Of a stretch of 64,000 nt of DNA, positions 53,165 through 61,766 are shown piece by piece (position 1 is the first letter of the stretch; every line of letters begins with the position of its first letter). The stretch is from Bombyx mori. Taxonomy: Eukaryota > Arthropoda > Insecta > Lepidoptera > Bombycidae. The notes beneath the pieces are model-generated. The model had not been told where the DNA came from. It was given only the letters and a program-made list of their open reading frames with translations, and did not search any database. The position numbers and the translations under genes are program-made. The stretch is from NCBI RefSeq assembly GCF_030269925.1, contig NC_085131.1, positions 12,013,501 to 12,077,500 on the forward strand. Reading direction: 5' to 3'.

Positions 53165-53803
53165 TATTACGCGCTGGGGGTTTGGATAAATAAAAAAAAT
53201 CTACCGAAGTACAAATTAAAACTGTATTAGCACTTAGAATACTTCACAAGCACTCTGAAATTCGCTTCTGCCGCTTCGCTTCAGGTAATAAGGTCGCTGT
53301 TTCGCTTCGAGTAGTTCCGATTACTAAGTGACTGCGTGCCATCTCTGCAACGCTTTTATAGTCGATACGACATCCCTAAAATCGTCGAGAACATTCCTCA
53401 CAAGTCGAGTACTTTCGATATGTTTTATTACTGGTGGTAGGACCTCTTGTGAGTCCGCACGGGTAGGTACCACCGCCCCGCCTATTTCTGCCGTGAAGCA
53501 GTAATGCGTTTCGGTTTGAAGGGTGGGGCAGCCGTTGTGACTATACTGAGACCTTAGAACTATATCTCAAGGTGTGTGGCGCATTTACGTTGTAGATGTC
53601 TATGGGCTCCAGTAACCACTTAACACCAGGTGGGCTGTGAGCTCGTCCACACATCTAAGCAATAAAAAAAAAAAAAAAAAATGTGTTTCCGCTATCTGAC
53701 AATAGATGGCGTTGTACTTCTCGAGAGTTCCAGATGCTACTAGATCCTTCGATATTCGTTCGGCTATTCGTCCATAGTTGGCGTTACTCTTAGCAGCGTA
53801 ACA
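53165..53803 (-). mobile_element. solo LTR, copy 2, split by SINE-A
   Basis: Parts 53165-53429 and 53682-53803 align with consecutive parts of the LTR at 20212-20570. On the minus strand it begins TGTTACG (53803 end), has TATAAAAG at about 53353-53360, and ends with '...cagcgcgtaata'. The SINE between them disrupts the region upstream of the TATA box. Confidence 0.7.
53430..53681 (+). mobile_element. SINE-A inserted in the LTR
   Basis: 'actggtggtaggacctcttg' to 'taagcaataaaaaaaa'. Close to consensus; a different insertion point from that in the LTR at 29353. Confidence 0.9.
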
Positions 53804-55180
53804 TTGTTATTGATTTATCTAGCCAGAAATAGCAATACAATATGTATAACTTAAAGAATATATTATTAGTGAACGTTAGAGCCTTGCATACTCTATGCTG
53901 ACAGGTAAGCAGGCATCGTATTAAAGGGCGCGGCTTAAGGGCCAGCCCTCCTTTATCATCGGCCAACAATGGGCCCGCCGAAATGAAATACTGGATCTGA
54001 ACAGATAACTTGCCAGAATTGTTTCCGAGATATGCGCCTGTTTAAAAATTAAATTGCCCCTCGGCTATGGTCTGCTGGGAGGGATCATTGGATTTATATG
54101 AATTGTTGGGATGCCAACGATTTTCTTTTGTAAAAAATAATAATAATAATTAAATCAACTTTTCGAGATTCGTGTTCCGCAAGTATTTTGATTTGTTGTT
54201 GTTGTTTTTTTTTTTAATTTTTAATTCGCACTCAACGGTTCTCTGCTAAAAACTTGGAGTTATGGTGATGGATTCGTTTATCTATCTAGGCTGAGTGACT
54301 TATTGAAAAATTGCAAAAAATACTCATTTTGTGACAATAACAAATATATAAATAAGGAGGGTCATCAGTTTTATGGATAGCCTGGCGTTATTCAATATAA
54401 CCTAGTTAAGGCAGCTGAATATGGCATATTTGATTAGTTTCAATTTCATTTAATACAAAAATACGCTACATACATACGCTATTTTCGAGATCAAAATCTA
54501 ATGTGATATTATTTTTCTGATAATATAGTATTTTCTTCGTGACCACGAAAACTGTAATGTATTCGAAACGTTCCAAAAAAGACAATAATAACGCGAAATT
54601 AAAGCACAAAATTAGTTTCAAATTGTTCTGATAATGTCCTTTCATATCCGGAATTTAAAGTCGAAAATAATTCGCAAATTTATCGCAGTGCACATTAATA
54701 ATTTTCGTATTATCCAAACATGAGTATAATAATTTTCGTTTCGTCCAATCCATGAGTAGGAATGTTACGTTCAGGTAAGCCTTGATTAGGGCTGTCAAAG
54801 TTTGAAAATAATTGTTATTTAAATATCAGATAGTCAGCAAGCGATTTAAACAATGTCAACGTTGAACACTCAATGAGATAAATAGGAATAATAGTATCAG
54901 TCGGGATCTGTGGTTTCTAATCTTCGCATTAAATCTCAAATTGTTAATATAGCGCTATTTATCCATTTGGCTAATTTCGTTTTTTTTTTAAATAATCGAC
55001 CGAAATTTTGAGCCTTGAATTTTGATTTTGAATTCTTGTGAATTTTTCGGTTAATTTTATGCTAATTCGTTAAATTTTAAGACGTTTGAAGACGATACTG
55101 TTTTCTGGTGTTTTTAAATCACTAACAGCTCTGCACTCTTAAAATCTAAGTATGCCGATGATATTCAGGTATGAGTAGAG
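53804..55180. other. no recognisable feature
   Basis: About 1.4 kb, AT-rich, unassigned. Confidence 0.45.
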
Positions 55181-55184
55181 CTGT

Positions 55185-55290
55185 GCTATGTGCTCTAGAA
55201 TAGCACCACACCACCTCTCTCTGTGGGTGTCGTAAAAGGCCACTTAGGGATGCTTAAGGAGCTTATGCTTACCAATTTATCACGATCGCC
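55185..55290. repeat. dispersed repeat fragment
   Basis: 'tctctctgtgggtgtcgtaa' followed by 'aggccacttagggatg' is a block I know from lepidopteran repeats (usual form '...gtaagaggcgactaaggg'). It may be an upstream part of the LINE that follows. Confidence 0.4.
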
Positions 55291-55399
55291 AACTAGTATT
55301 TACTAGTGGTAGCATTATATTGTGAACCCACATTGTTAGCTGCTACCATTTTCGTCGGCAAAACAGTCATTCTTGCCGGTTTGAATTGTAGGACAGTAG

Positions 55400-57034
55400 T
55401 TTAATACAATTGACATCCCCCGGTGTGATAGTTCCCTGCCGGAGATCTGCTTTACACAGTGTGCAGTCAGGCGGGAACTCCGACTCCTGGACGTCCATAA
55501 GTCGAGTGGGCCAGACGGCATCCCCGCAGTGGTTCTGAAAACGTGCGCCCCTGAGCTGACGCCTGCGCTAACGCGTCTGTATCGCCTCTCTTATTGCGCT
55601 AACAGGGTTCCGTCTTCATGGAAGACCGCCCACGTCCACCCTATCCCCAAGAAGGGTGACCGGTCGGACCCATCGAGCTATAGGCCTATCGCGATAACTT
55701 CCTTGCTTTCCAAGGTGATGGAGCGAATAATAAATATACAACTCCTGAAGTATCTTGAAGATCGCCAGCTGATCAGTGACCGACAGTACGGTTTCCGTCA
55801 CGGTCGCTCAGCTGGCGATCTTCTCGTATACCTTACTCACAGGTGGGCTGAAGCCTTGGAGAGCAAGGGCGAGGCTCTTGCTGTGAGCCTTGATATCGCG
55901 AAGGCCTTCGACAGGGTCTGGCATAGGGCACTTCTGTCGAAGCTACCATCTTACGGAATCCCCGAGGGTCTCTGCAAGTGGATCGCTAGCTTTTTGGATG
56001 GGCGGAGCATCACGGTCGTTGTAGACGGTGATTGCTCTGATACCGTGACCATTAACGCTGGCGTTCCACAAGGTTCGGTGCTCTCCCCCACGCTTTTCAT
56101 CCTGTATATCAATGACATGCTGTCTATTGATGGCATGCATTGCTATGCGGATGACAGCACGGGGGATGCGCGATATATCGGCCATCAGAATCTCTCTCGG
56201 AGCGTGGTGCAGGAGAGACGATCAAAACTTGTGTCTGAAGTGGAGAACTCTCTGGGGCGAGTCTCCAAATGGGGTGAATTGAACTTGATTCAATTCAACC
56301 CGTTAAAGACACAAGTTTGCGCGTTCACTGCGAAGAAGGACCCCTTTGTCATGGCGCCGCAATTCCAAGGAGTATCCCTGCAACCTTCCGAGAGTATTGG
56401 GATACTTGGGGTCGAGATTTCGAGCGATGTCCAGTTTCGGAGTCATCTGGAAGGCAAAGCCAAGTTGGCGTCCAAAATGCTGGGAGTCCTCAACAGAGCG
56501 AAGCGGTACTTCACGCCTGGACAAAGGCTTTTGCTTTATAAAGCACAAGTCCGGCCTCGCGTGGAGTACTGCTCCCATCTCTGGGCCGGGGCCCCCAAAT
56601 ACCAGCTTCTTCCATTTGACTCCATACAGAGGAGGGCCGTTCGAATTGTCGATAATCCCATTCTCACGGATCGTTTGGAGCCTCTGGGTCTGCGGAGGGA
56701 CTTCGGTTCCCTCTGCATTTTGTACCGTATGTTCCATGGGGAGTGCTCTGAGGAATTGTTCGAGATGATACCGGCATCTCGTTTTTACCATCGCACCGCC
56801 CGCCACCGGAGTAGAGTTCATCCATACTACCTGGAGCCACTGCGGTCATCCACAGTGCGTTTCCAGAGGTCTTTTTTGCCACGTACCATCCGGCTATGGA
56901 ATGAGCTCCCCTCCACGGTGTTTCCCGAGCGCTATGACATGTCCTTCTTCAAACGAGGCTTGTGGAGAGTATTAAACGATAGGCAGCGGCTTGGCTCTGC
57001 CCCTGGCATTGCTGAAGTCCATGGGCGACGGTAA
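55400..57034 (+). CDS. LINE-B reverse transcriptase (partial ORF2)
   Basis: Open without a stop from 55400; no ATG start exists because the 5' part is lost (the first in-frame start-like codon is GTG at 55529). It begins 'LDVHKSSGPDGIPAVVLK', RT motif region 1, followed by HPIPKKGDRSDPSSYRPIAI, SLDIAKAFDRVWHRALLSKL, GVPQGSVLSPTLF and the catalytic YADD (nt 56144-56155), then thumb and C-terminal regions to 'GIAEVHGRR'. YADDST and the C-terminal layout fit the CR1/Daphne side of the Jockey superfamily. No frameshift in 1.6 kb, so a young copy. It cannot move by itself without endonuclease. Confidence 0.85.
   Translation, partial: FNTIDIPRCDSSLPEICFTQCAVRRELRLLDVHKSSGPDGIPAVVLKTCAPELTPALTRLYRLSYCANRVPSSWKTAHVHPIPKKGDRSDPSSYRPIAITSLLSKVMERIINIQLLKYLEDRQLISDRQYGFRHGRSAGDLLVYLTHRWAEALESKGEALAVSLDIAKAFDRVWHRALLSKLPSYGIPEGLCKWIASFLDGRSITVVVDGDCSDTVTINAGVPQGSVLSPTLFILYINDMLSIDGMHCYADDSTGDARYIGHQNLSRSVVQERRSKLVSEVENSLGRVSKWGELNLIQFNPLKTQVCAFTAKKDPFVMAPQFQGVSLQPSESIGILGVEISSDVQFRSHLEGKAKLASKMLGVLNRAKRYFTPGQRLLLYKAQVRPRVEYCSHLWAGAPKYQLLPFDSIQRRAVRIVDNPILTDRLEPLGLRRDFGSLCILYRMFHGECSEELFEMIPASRFYHRTARHRSRVHPYYLEPLRSSTVRFQRSFLPRTIRLWNELPSTVFPERYDMSFFKRGLWRVLNDRQRLGSAPGIAEVHGRR
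55757..55823 (+). other. 16-bp inverted repeat inside the RT ORF
   Basis: gaagatcgccagctga (55757-55772) and tcagctggcgatcttc (55808-55823) are perfect complements around 35 nt. They would form a strong RNA hairpin within the coding region for 'DRQLISDRQYGFRHGRSAGD'. Confidence 0.8.
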
Positions 57035-57109
57035 CCACTCACCATCAGGTGGGCCGTATGCTCGTCTGCCTACAAGGGCAATAAAAAAAAATAAAAAAAA
57101 AAAAAATTG

Positions 57110-57588
57110 AGACCACGATTCCATGCCACAAGGTGGGCGGCGGTATTCACCCAGTTCTGGGATAACGGTAAACACTTAACACCTGAAAGGCGTGAGTTTA
57201 TTCGATCATCTATAAAGTCTTAATGATTAAAAATACAAAGAAACAAATTCTACAAAAACTAAATTAAAATTCAATTTTTTTATATCTCAAATGTGGCACC
57301 CTCATATTCACTGGTACGAAATCGACTTTAGTCAATAGGCTCCGTGATTAATTATGGACCGGGAATGGTCCGTCGGCGGTCTTACGTGTGCTTAGCCACT
57401 GTAAAAGGGTTACTATTGTGACCATGTTTGGTCACTTCCCTTTTTTTCGAAATACCAAACCTACATTAGACAGGTTTGATTCGATTGTGATAAAGCACTG
57501 CTTATTGCGTTATTCGATGGGAGCATTTGTCTACTGACTACGATCCCATATTGCTTTTCTTTAATGTAAAATCTTTAATGTAATTTTT
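57110..57588. other. no recognisable feature
   Basis: Starts with a short SINE-A-tail-like piece ('aaggtgggcggcggtattca'); the rest is unassigned. Confidence 0.4.
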
Positions 57589-57590
57589 TT

Positions 57591-57834
57591 ACTGGTGGTA
57601 GGACCTGAGTCCGCTCGGGTAGGTACCACCACATTGCCTGTTTCTGCCGTGAAAACGTAATGCGTTTCGGTTTGAAGGGTGGGGCAGCCGTTGTAACTAT
57701 ACTTGAGACTTTAGAACTTGTATCTCAAAGTGGGTGCCGGCATTTACGTTGTAGATGTTTATGGGCTCCAGTAACCACTTAACACCAGGTGGGCTGTGAG
57801 ATCCTCCGCCCATCTATGCAATAAATAAATAAAA
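57591..57834 (+). mobile_element. SINE-A in tandem unit 1
   Basis: 'actggtggtaggacctgagt' to 'tatgcaataaataaataaa'. 5'-truncated. Confidence 0.85.
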
Positions 57835-57837
57835 ATG

Positions 57838-58095
57838 CACACAGACCTCACCTCTTGTTCTCTTCTTCAGCGTCTCTCATTGCTGAGGATCGTGACTACA
57901 TGTAACTCTCCTCCATAATGTTTGATCATGGGTGGCATGGACCGCTCCTCTTAACTAATTCTGACCATCTGGTGTTTGGCCCACGGCGGGCTTGCCTTCT
58001 ATGCGACCCAAAATTATGAGCTACCCTAATTCATATCTGGGAGACCGCATGATGTGTTCGAAGAAGCTCATAACACGTTCTTGGCAGATTGCACA
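57838..58095 (-). pseudogene. RTE C-terminal ORF fragment, tandem unit 1
   Basis: Reverse complement of the 22150-22437 type: 'aagaagctcataacacgttc' encodes the 'ERVMSFF' start on the minus strand, and 'ccacggcgggcttgccttct' the 'KASPPWA' equivalent. Frameshifted. Confidence 0.7.
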
Positions 58096-58114
58096 CACAG
58101 GTGAACAGACCTCT

Positions 58115-58245
58115 TATCATCATCATCGTCATCAACAGCCCACAGTCGTCCACTGCTGGACATAAGCCTCTCCCAATCCACACCACTGAGCCCGGTCTAC
58201 GGCTCTCCTCATCCACTTCAACTGACCTCTTGCCTGCTATTAAAA
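58115..58245 (-). mobile_element. RTE 3' end with (ATC)n tail, tandem unit 1
   Basis: 'tcatcatcatcgtcatcaac', 'cactgctggacataagcctc', 'actgagcccggtctacgg'. The minus translation gives RPGSVVWIGRGLCPAVDDCG, the usual read-through of lepidopteran RTE 3' ends. Confidence 0.7.
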
Positions 58246-58636
58246 GGTTACTGGAACTCATAGACGTAATAACGTGGATGCCACTAACCATCTTCAAGCG
58301 TGTAATAGAAGTTTATTTTTCCATTATTCAAGTCGAAGTGCACGATTGTTTCGCTGTGCAAATCGAATGAGTAGTGATGTATGGTCATGCGGACTTACAA
58401 GCTCTTGGTTCGATCATGCTTAAAAGTACATTCCTGTTTTATGAGGCGCTTCAGCATGGTCACCGTACACCAGAATCCCGTAAGGTCCAGTTTGGTATCC
58501 TCTTGGGACGTGACAACGTAACTATCCACATTTTCGGTTGGTAATTGTGAAATCACGTACACTCTTTACGTATTCATATAATTGTGGTAACACTGGTTTA
58601 TTTGCCTAATTATGAGAGCGTTTTGTTGTTACTTTT

Positions 58637-58881
58637 ACTGGTGGTACGACTTCTTGTGAGTTCGCACGGGTAGGTACCACCGCTCTGCCTATTTCTGCCG
58701 TGAAGCAGTAATGCGATTCGGTTTGAAGGGTGGGGCAGCCGTTGTAACTATACTTGAGACTTTAGAACTTATATCTCAAGGTGGGTGGCGTCATTCACGT
58801 TGTAAATGTCTATAGGCTCCAGTAACCACTTAACACCAGGTGGACTGTGAGCTCGTCCGCCCATCAATGCAATAAAAAAAA
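58637..58881 (+). mobile_element. SINE-A in tandem unit 2
   Basis: 'actggtggtacgacttcttg' to 'caatgcaataaaaaaa'. 5'-truncated at the same point as in unit 1. Confidence 0.85.
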
Positions 58882-58884
58882 TGC

Positions 58885-59150
58885 ACATAGACCTCACCTC
58901 TTGTTCTCTTCTTCAGCGTCTCTCACTGCTGAGGATCGCGACCACATGTAACTTTCCTCCATAATGTTCGGTCATGGGTGGCTTGGACCGCTCCCCTTAA
59001 CCAATTTTGAACTGAATAACTGGTGTTCGGCCCACGGCGGGCTTGCCTTCTATGCGACCCAAAATTATGAGCTACCCTAATTCATGTCTGGGAGACCGCA
59101 TGATGTGTCCGAAAAAGCTCATAACACGTTCTTGGCAGATTGCACACACA
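58885..59150 (-). pseudogene. RTE C-terminal ORF fragment, tandem unit 2
   Basis: Duplicate of 57838-58095 with a 10-bp insertion ('gaactgaataa') near 59010. Confidence 0.7.
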
Positions 59151-59164
59151 GGTGAACAGACCTC

Positions 59165-59290
59165 TTATTATCATCATCATCATCAACAGCCCACAGTCGT
59201 CCACTGCTGGACATAGGCCTCTCCCAAACCACACCACTGAGCCCGGTCTACCGCTCTCCTCATCCACTTCAACTGACCTCTTGCCTGCTA
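59165..59290 (-). mobile_element. RTE 3' end with (ATC)n tail, tandem unit 2
   Basis: Duplicate of 58115-58245 with a slightly different (ATC)n run. Confidence 0.7.
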
Positions 59291-59696
59291 TTAAAAGGTT
59301 ACTGGAACTCATAGACGTAATAATGTGAATGCCACTAACCATCTTCAAGCGTGCAATAGAAGTTTATTTTTCCATTATTCAAGTCGAAGTTCACAAGTGT
59401 TTCGCTGTGGAAATCGAATGAGTAGTGATGTATGGTCATGCGGACTTACAAGCTCTTGGTTCGATCATGCTTAAAAGTACATTCCTGTTTTATCAGGCGC
59501 TTCAGCATGGTCACCGTACACCAGAATCCCGTAAGGTCCAGTTTGGTATCCTCTTGGGACGTGACAACGTAACTATCCACATTTTCGGTTGGTAATTGTG
59601 AAATCACGTACACTCTTTACGTATTCATATAATTGTGGTAACACTGGTTTATTTGCCTAATTATGAGAGCGTTTTGTTGTTACTTTTACTTGTGAG

Positions 59697-59900
59697 TTCG
59701 CACGGGTAGGTACCACCGCTCTGATTATTTCTGCCGTGAAGCAGTAATACGTTTCGGTTTGAAGGGTTATAAGTTGTAACTATACTGAGACCTTAGAACT
59801 TATATCTCAAAGTGGGTGGCTAAGTTACGTTGTTGATATCTATAGGCTCCAGTAACCACTCAACACCAGCTCGTTCACCCATATAAGCAATAAATAAAAA
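59697..59900 (+). mobile_element. SINE-A closing the tandem array
   Basis: 'tgtgagttcgcacgggtagg' to 'ataagcaataaataaaaa', with several deletions. The first 20 bp or so, present in the other copies, are missing. Confidence 0.8.
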
Positions 59901-60350
59901 ATATTCAAAACTTTCCAGTCATAATCATCGACACTGTAGATGAAAAACATCATCATTCATCCAATGAAATTGAGAGAAGAAAGAATTTGCATGCGTGCAT
60001 ACATACAAATGTATGTATGCACGCATGCCTTAAATTTCAGAAAAACTTAGATATTTAATTGAATTGTCTAACCTTTACCACTTAATGCCATATACTAGCT
60101 TTATTTTAATATTGCTAAGTTTGGATATTTTAAATTTAAAGTTTTTTTTTTTTATAACTAGAGTGATTTTTTAAATTCGCCAGGTGACAAAGTTTTGCAT
60201 CATCATTTCAAAACAATTGTCTGTCAAAATTTTACTATGACGGCTTTACAGTTACGGAATTGAATCGATTATTAATGATTGTATTGTAATGATTGTAATG
60301 ATTGGATTATTAATGATTGTATTGTGCGATGTTTTTATCTTTCTTACTTT
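59901..60350. other. AT-rich, one short perfect palindrome
   Basis: 'gcatgcgtgcatacatac' near 59990 and 'gtatgtatgcacgcatgc' near 60011 are inverted copies forming a palindrome of about 40 bp. Otherwise unassigned. Confidence 0.5.
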
Positions 60351-60351
60351 T

Positions 60352-60773
60352 ATCTATATATTAATACGTGAAGCAAAAACTTTGTATCCCTTTTTACGAA
60401 AATTGCGCGGACGGAGGAGTATGAAATTTTCCACACTTATAGAGAATATAGAGAAGAAGTGCACAATGCTAATATTTTTTTTAAATAATGCATAAAAGAT
60501 ACATTAAATCAATAAAGAAAACATTACACACACTACATACCATGTATTTGACGCACACACGCATGCATACCTACTATTTATTGTCAAACTTTTGTTTTTG
60601 ACGTCTGTATAGAGAGAATAGATTAAATATTGTTTGCCTTTGTTAATATTTTTTATAGTGTAGTCTTGGCGAAATTTGTGATTATAGAAGTATAAAATAT
60701 AATCATAATAGTGTACAAACTTACAATTCCAATTAATTATAGTCGAATTTCGACTACTGCAGGACCTCTAGCT
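60352..60773 (-). repeat. dispersed repeat family H, copy 2
   Basis: Reverse copy of 35861-36262. The middle has small insertions; both ends are well kept. Confidence 0.75.
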
Positions 60774-61079
60774 TAACGTAAAATCATTACCCAACAATTA
60801 TAATGTAAAGATTTCCATTTTTAACATAATGTATGTGTGACGATAATATTTATTTTTATTAGTTTTTATTGATAAATTGAGTTCTGCGGTGAATGAATTT
60901 CGAGGTAATGTTTTTTTTAAATTCCTTTATTCATTGATGATATTAAAAAATTTTTTTTTTATATTTTTGTATTTGATGAGTGAAGAAGTTCACAGACTAA
61001 AGTGGCTACCGGAATTCATAGATAAAAAAAGGCCAGTGCCACCCATCCATGAAATCTCAATTTTCGAGGGTCATAGTAT

Positions 61080-61322
61080 TTTTTTTTTATTGCTTAGATG
61101 AGTGGACGAGCTCACAGCCCACCTGGTGTTAAGTGGTTACTGGAGCCCATAGACATCTACAACGTAAATGCGCCACCCACCTTGAGATATAAGTTCTAAG
61201 GTCTCAATTATAGTTACAACGGCTGCCCCACCCTTCAAACCGAAACGCATTACTGCTTCACGGCAGAAATAGGCAGGATGGTGGTTGCGATCTGTGTAAA
61301 TCCAGAAGATATCCTACCATAA
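61080..61322 (-). mobile_element. SINE-A, 5'-truncated
   Basis: Poly(T) then 'attgcttagatgagtggacg' to 'gcaggatggtggttgcgatc' and 'atcctacca'. Confidence 0.9.
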
Positions 61323-61419
61323 TATTTTAAGCCATTAAATAATTATCCTACTAAACCGACGATATTGAAGTGGCAAGTATAATATAATCGATTCCAATAC
61401 TATCAAAACGATATATATT

Positions 61420-61557
61420 TTTGTTATTGCTTAGATGAGTGGACGAGCTCCCAGCCTACCTGGTGCTAAGTGGTTATTGGAGCCCATAGACATCCAAAAC
61501 GCAAATGCGCCACCCACCTTGAGATATAAGTTCTAAGGTCTCAGTATAGTTACAACT
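61420..61557 (-). mobile_element. SINE-A, tail only
   Basis: 'ttattgcttagatgagtgga' to 'ggtctcagtatagttacaac'. Truncated about 135 bp from the 3' end. Confidence 0.85.
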
Positions 61558-61766
61558 TCCAACTAGACATGCTGTAGGGCATCGGTAATGACTTCGAGCG
61601 AGTTCCAGTAACTTAAACCAACGGAACACCGCATAAGAGTTTGTTTAAGAAAACACATATTTCAGTGGAGGCTGAATTTAGCAGATTAAAAATATTACAA
61701 ATTCAGTTTTGTCTTTTCCCCAAGTAATTTAATGCCGTTATGTGAAGAGCTTAGTCAATTTTCGAC

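Larger units (their letters stand above)
55400..57105 (+). mobile_element. LINE-B: CR1-like non-LTR retrotransposon, 5'-truncated
   Basis: It carries the RT half of ORF2, a very short 3' UTR and poly(A) (57078-57105). The ORF stop (57032-57034) lies inside the 3' tail, only about 45 bp before the A-run. The last 60 bp closely match the SINE-A tail. Other 3' copies in the window: 9640, 26268, 28350, 29183, 39264, 41105, 52955. The endonuclease is missing. Confidence 0.85.
57591..59696. repeat. tandem duplication, about 1.05-kb unit, two copies
   Basis: Unit 1 57591-58636 and unit 2 58637-59696. Each is SINE-A, then an RTE C-terminal fragment, an RTE (ATC)n 3' end and about 350 bp of other sequence ending 'gttgttacttttact'. 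A third SINE-A (59697-59900) closes the array. The units differ by scattered point changes and small indels, mostly in the SINE parts. Confidence 0.9.

Noticed and set aside
56303..56821. 172-codon minus-strand ORF
   Set aside because: Antisense shadow of the LINE-B RT frame.
57591..59900. CRISPR-like array
   Set aside because: Repeats are about 1 kb SINE/LINE units, in a eukaryotic repeat context.
59985..60030. microRNA hairpin
   Set aside because: The palindrome is made of simple GCATGC/GTATGT repeats with almost no loop and no precursor-like structure.
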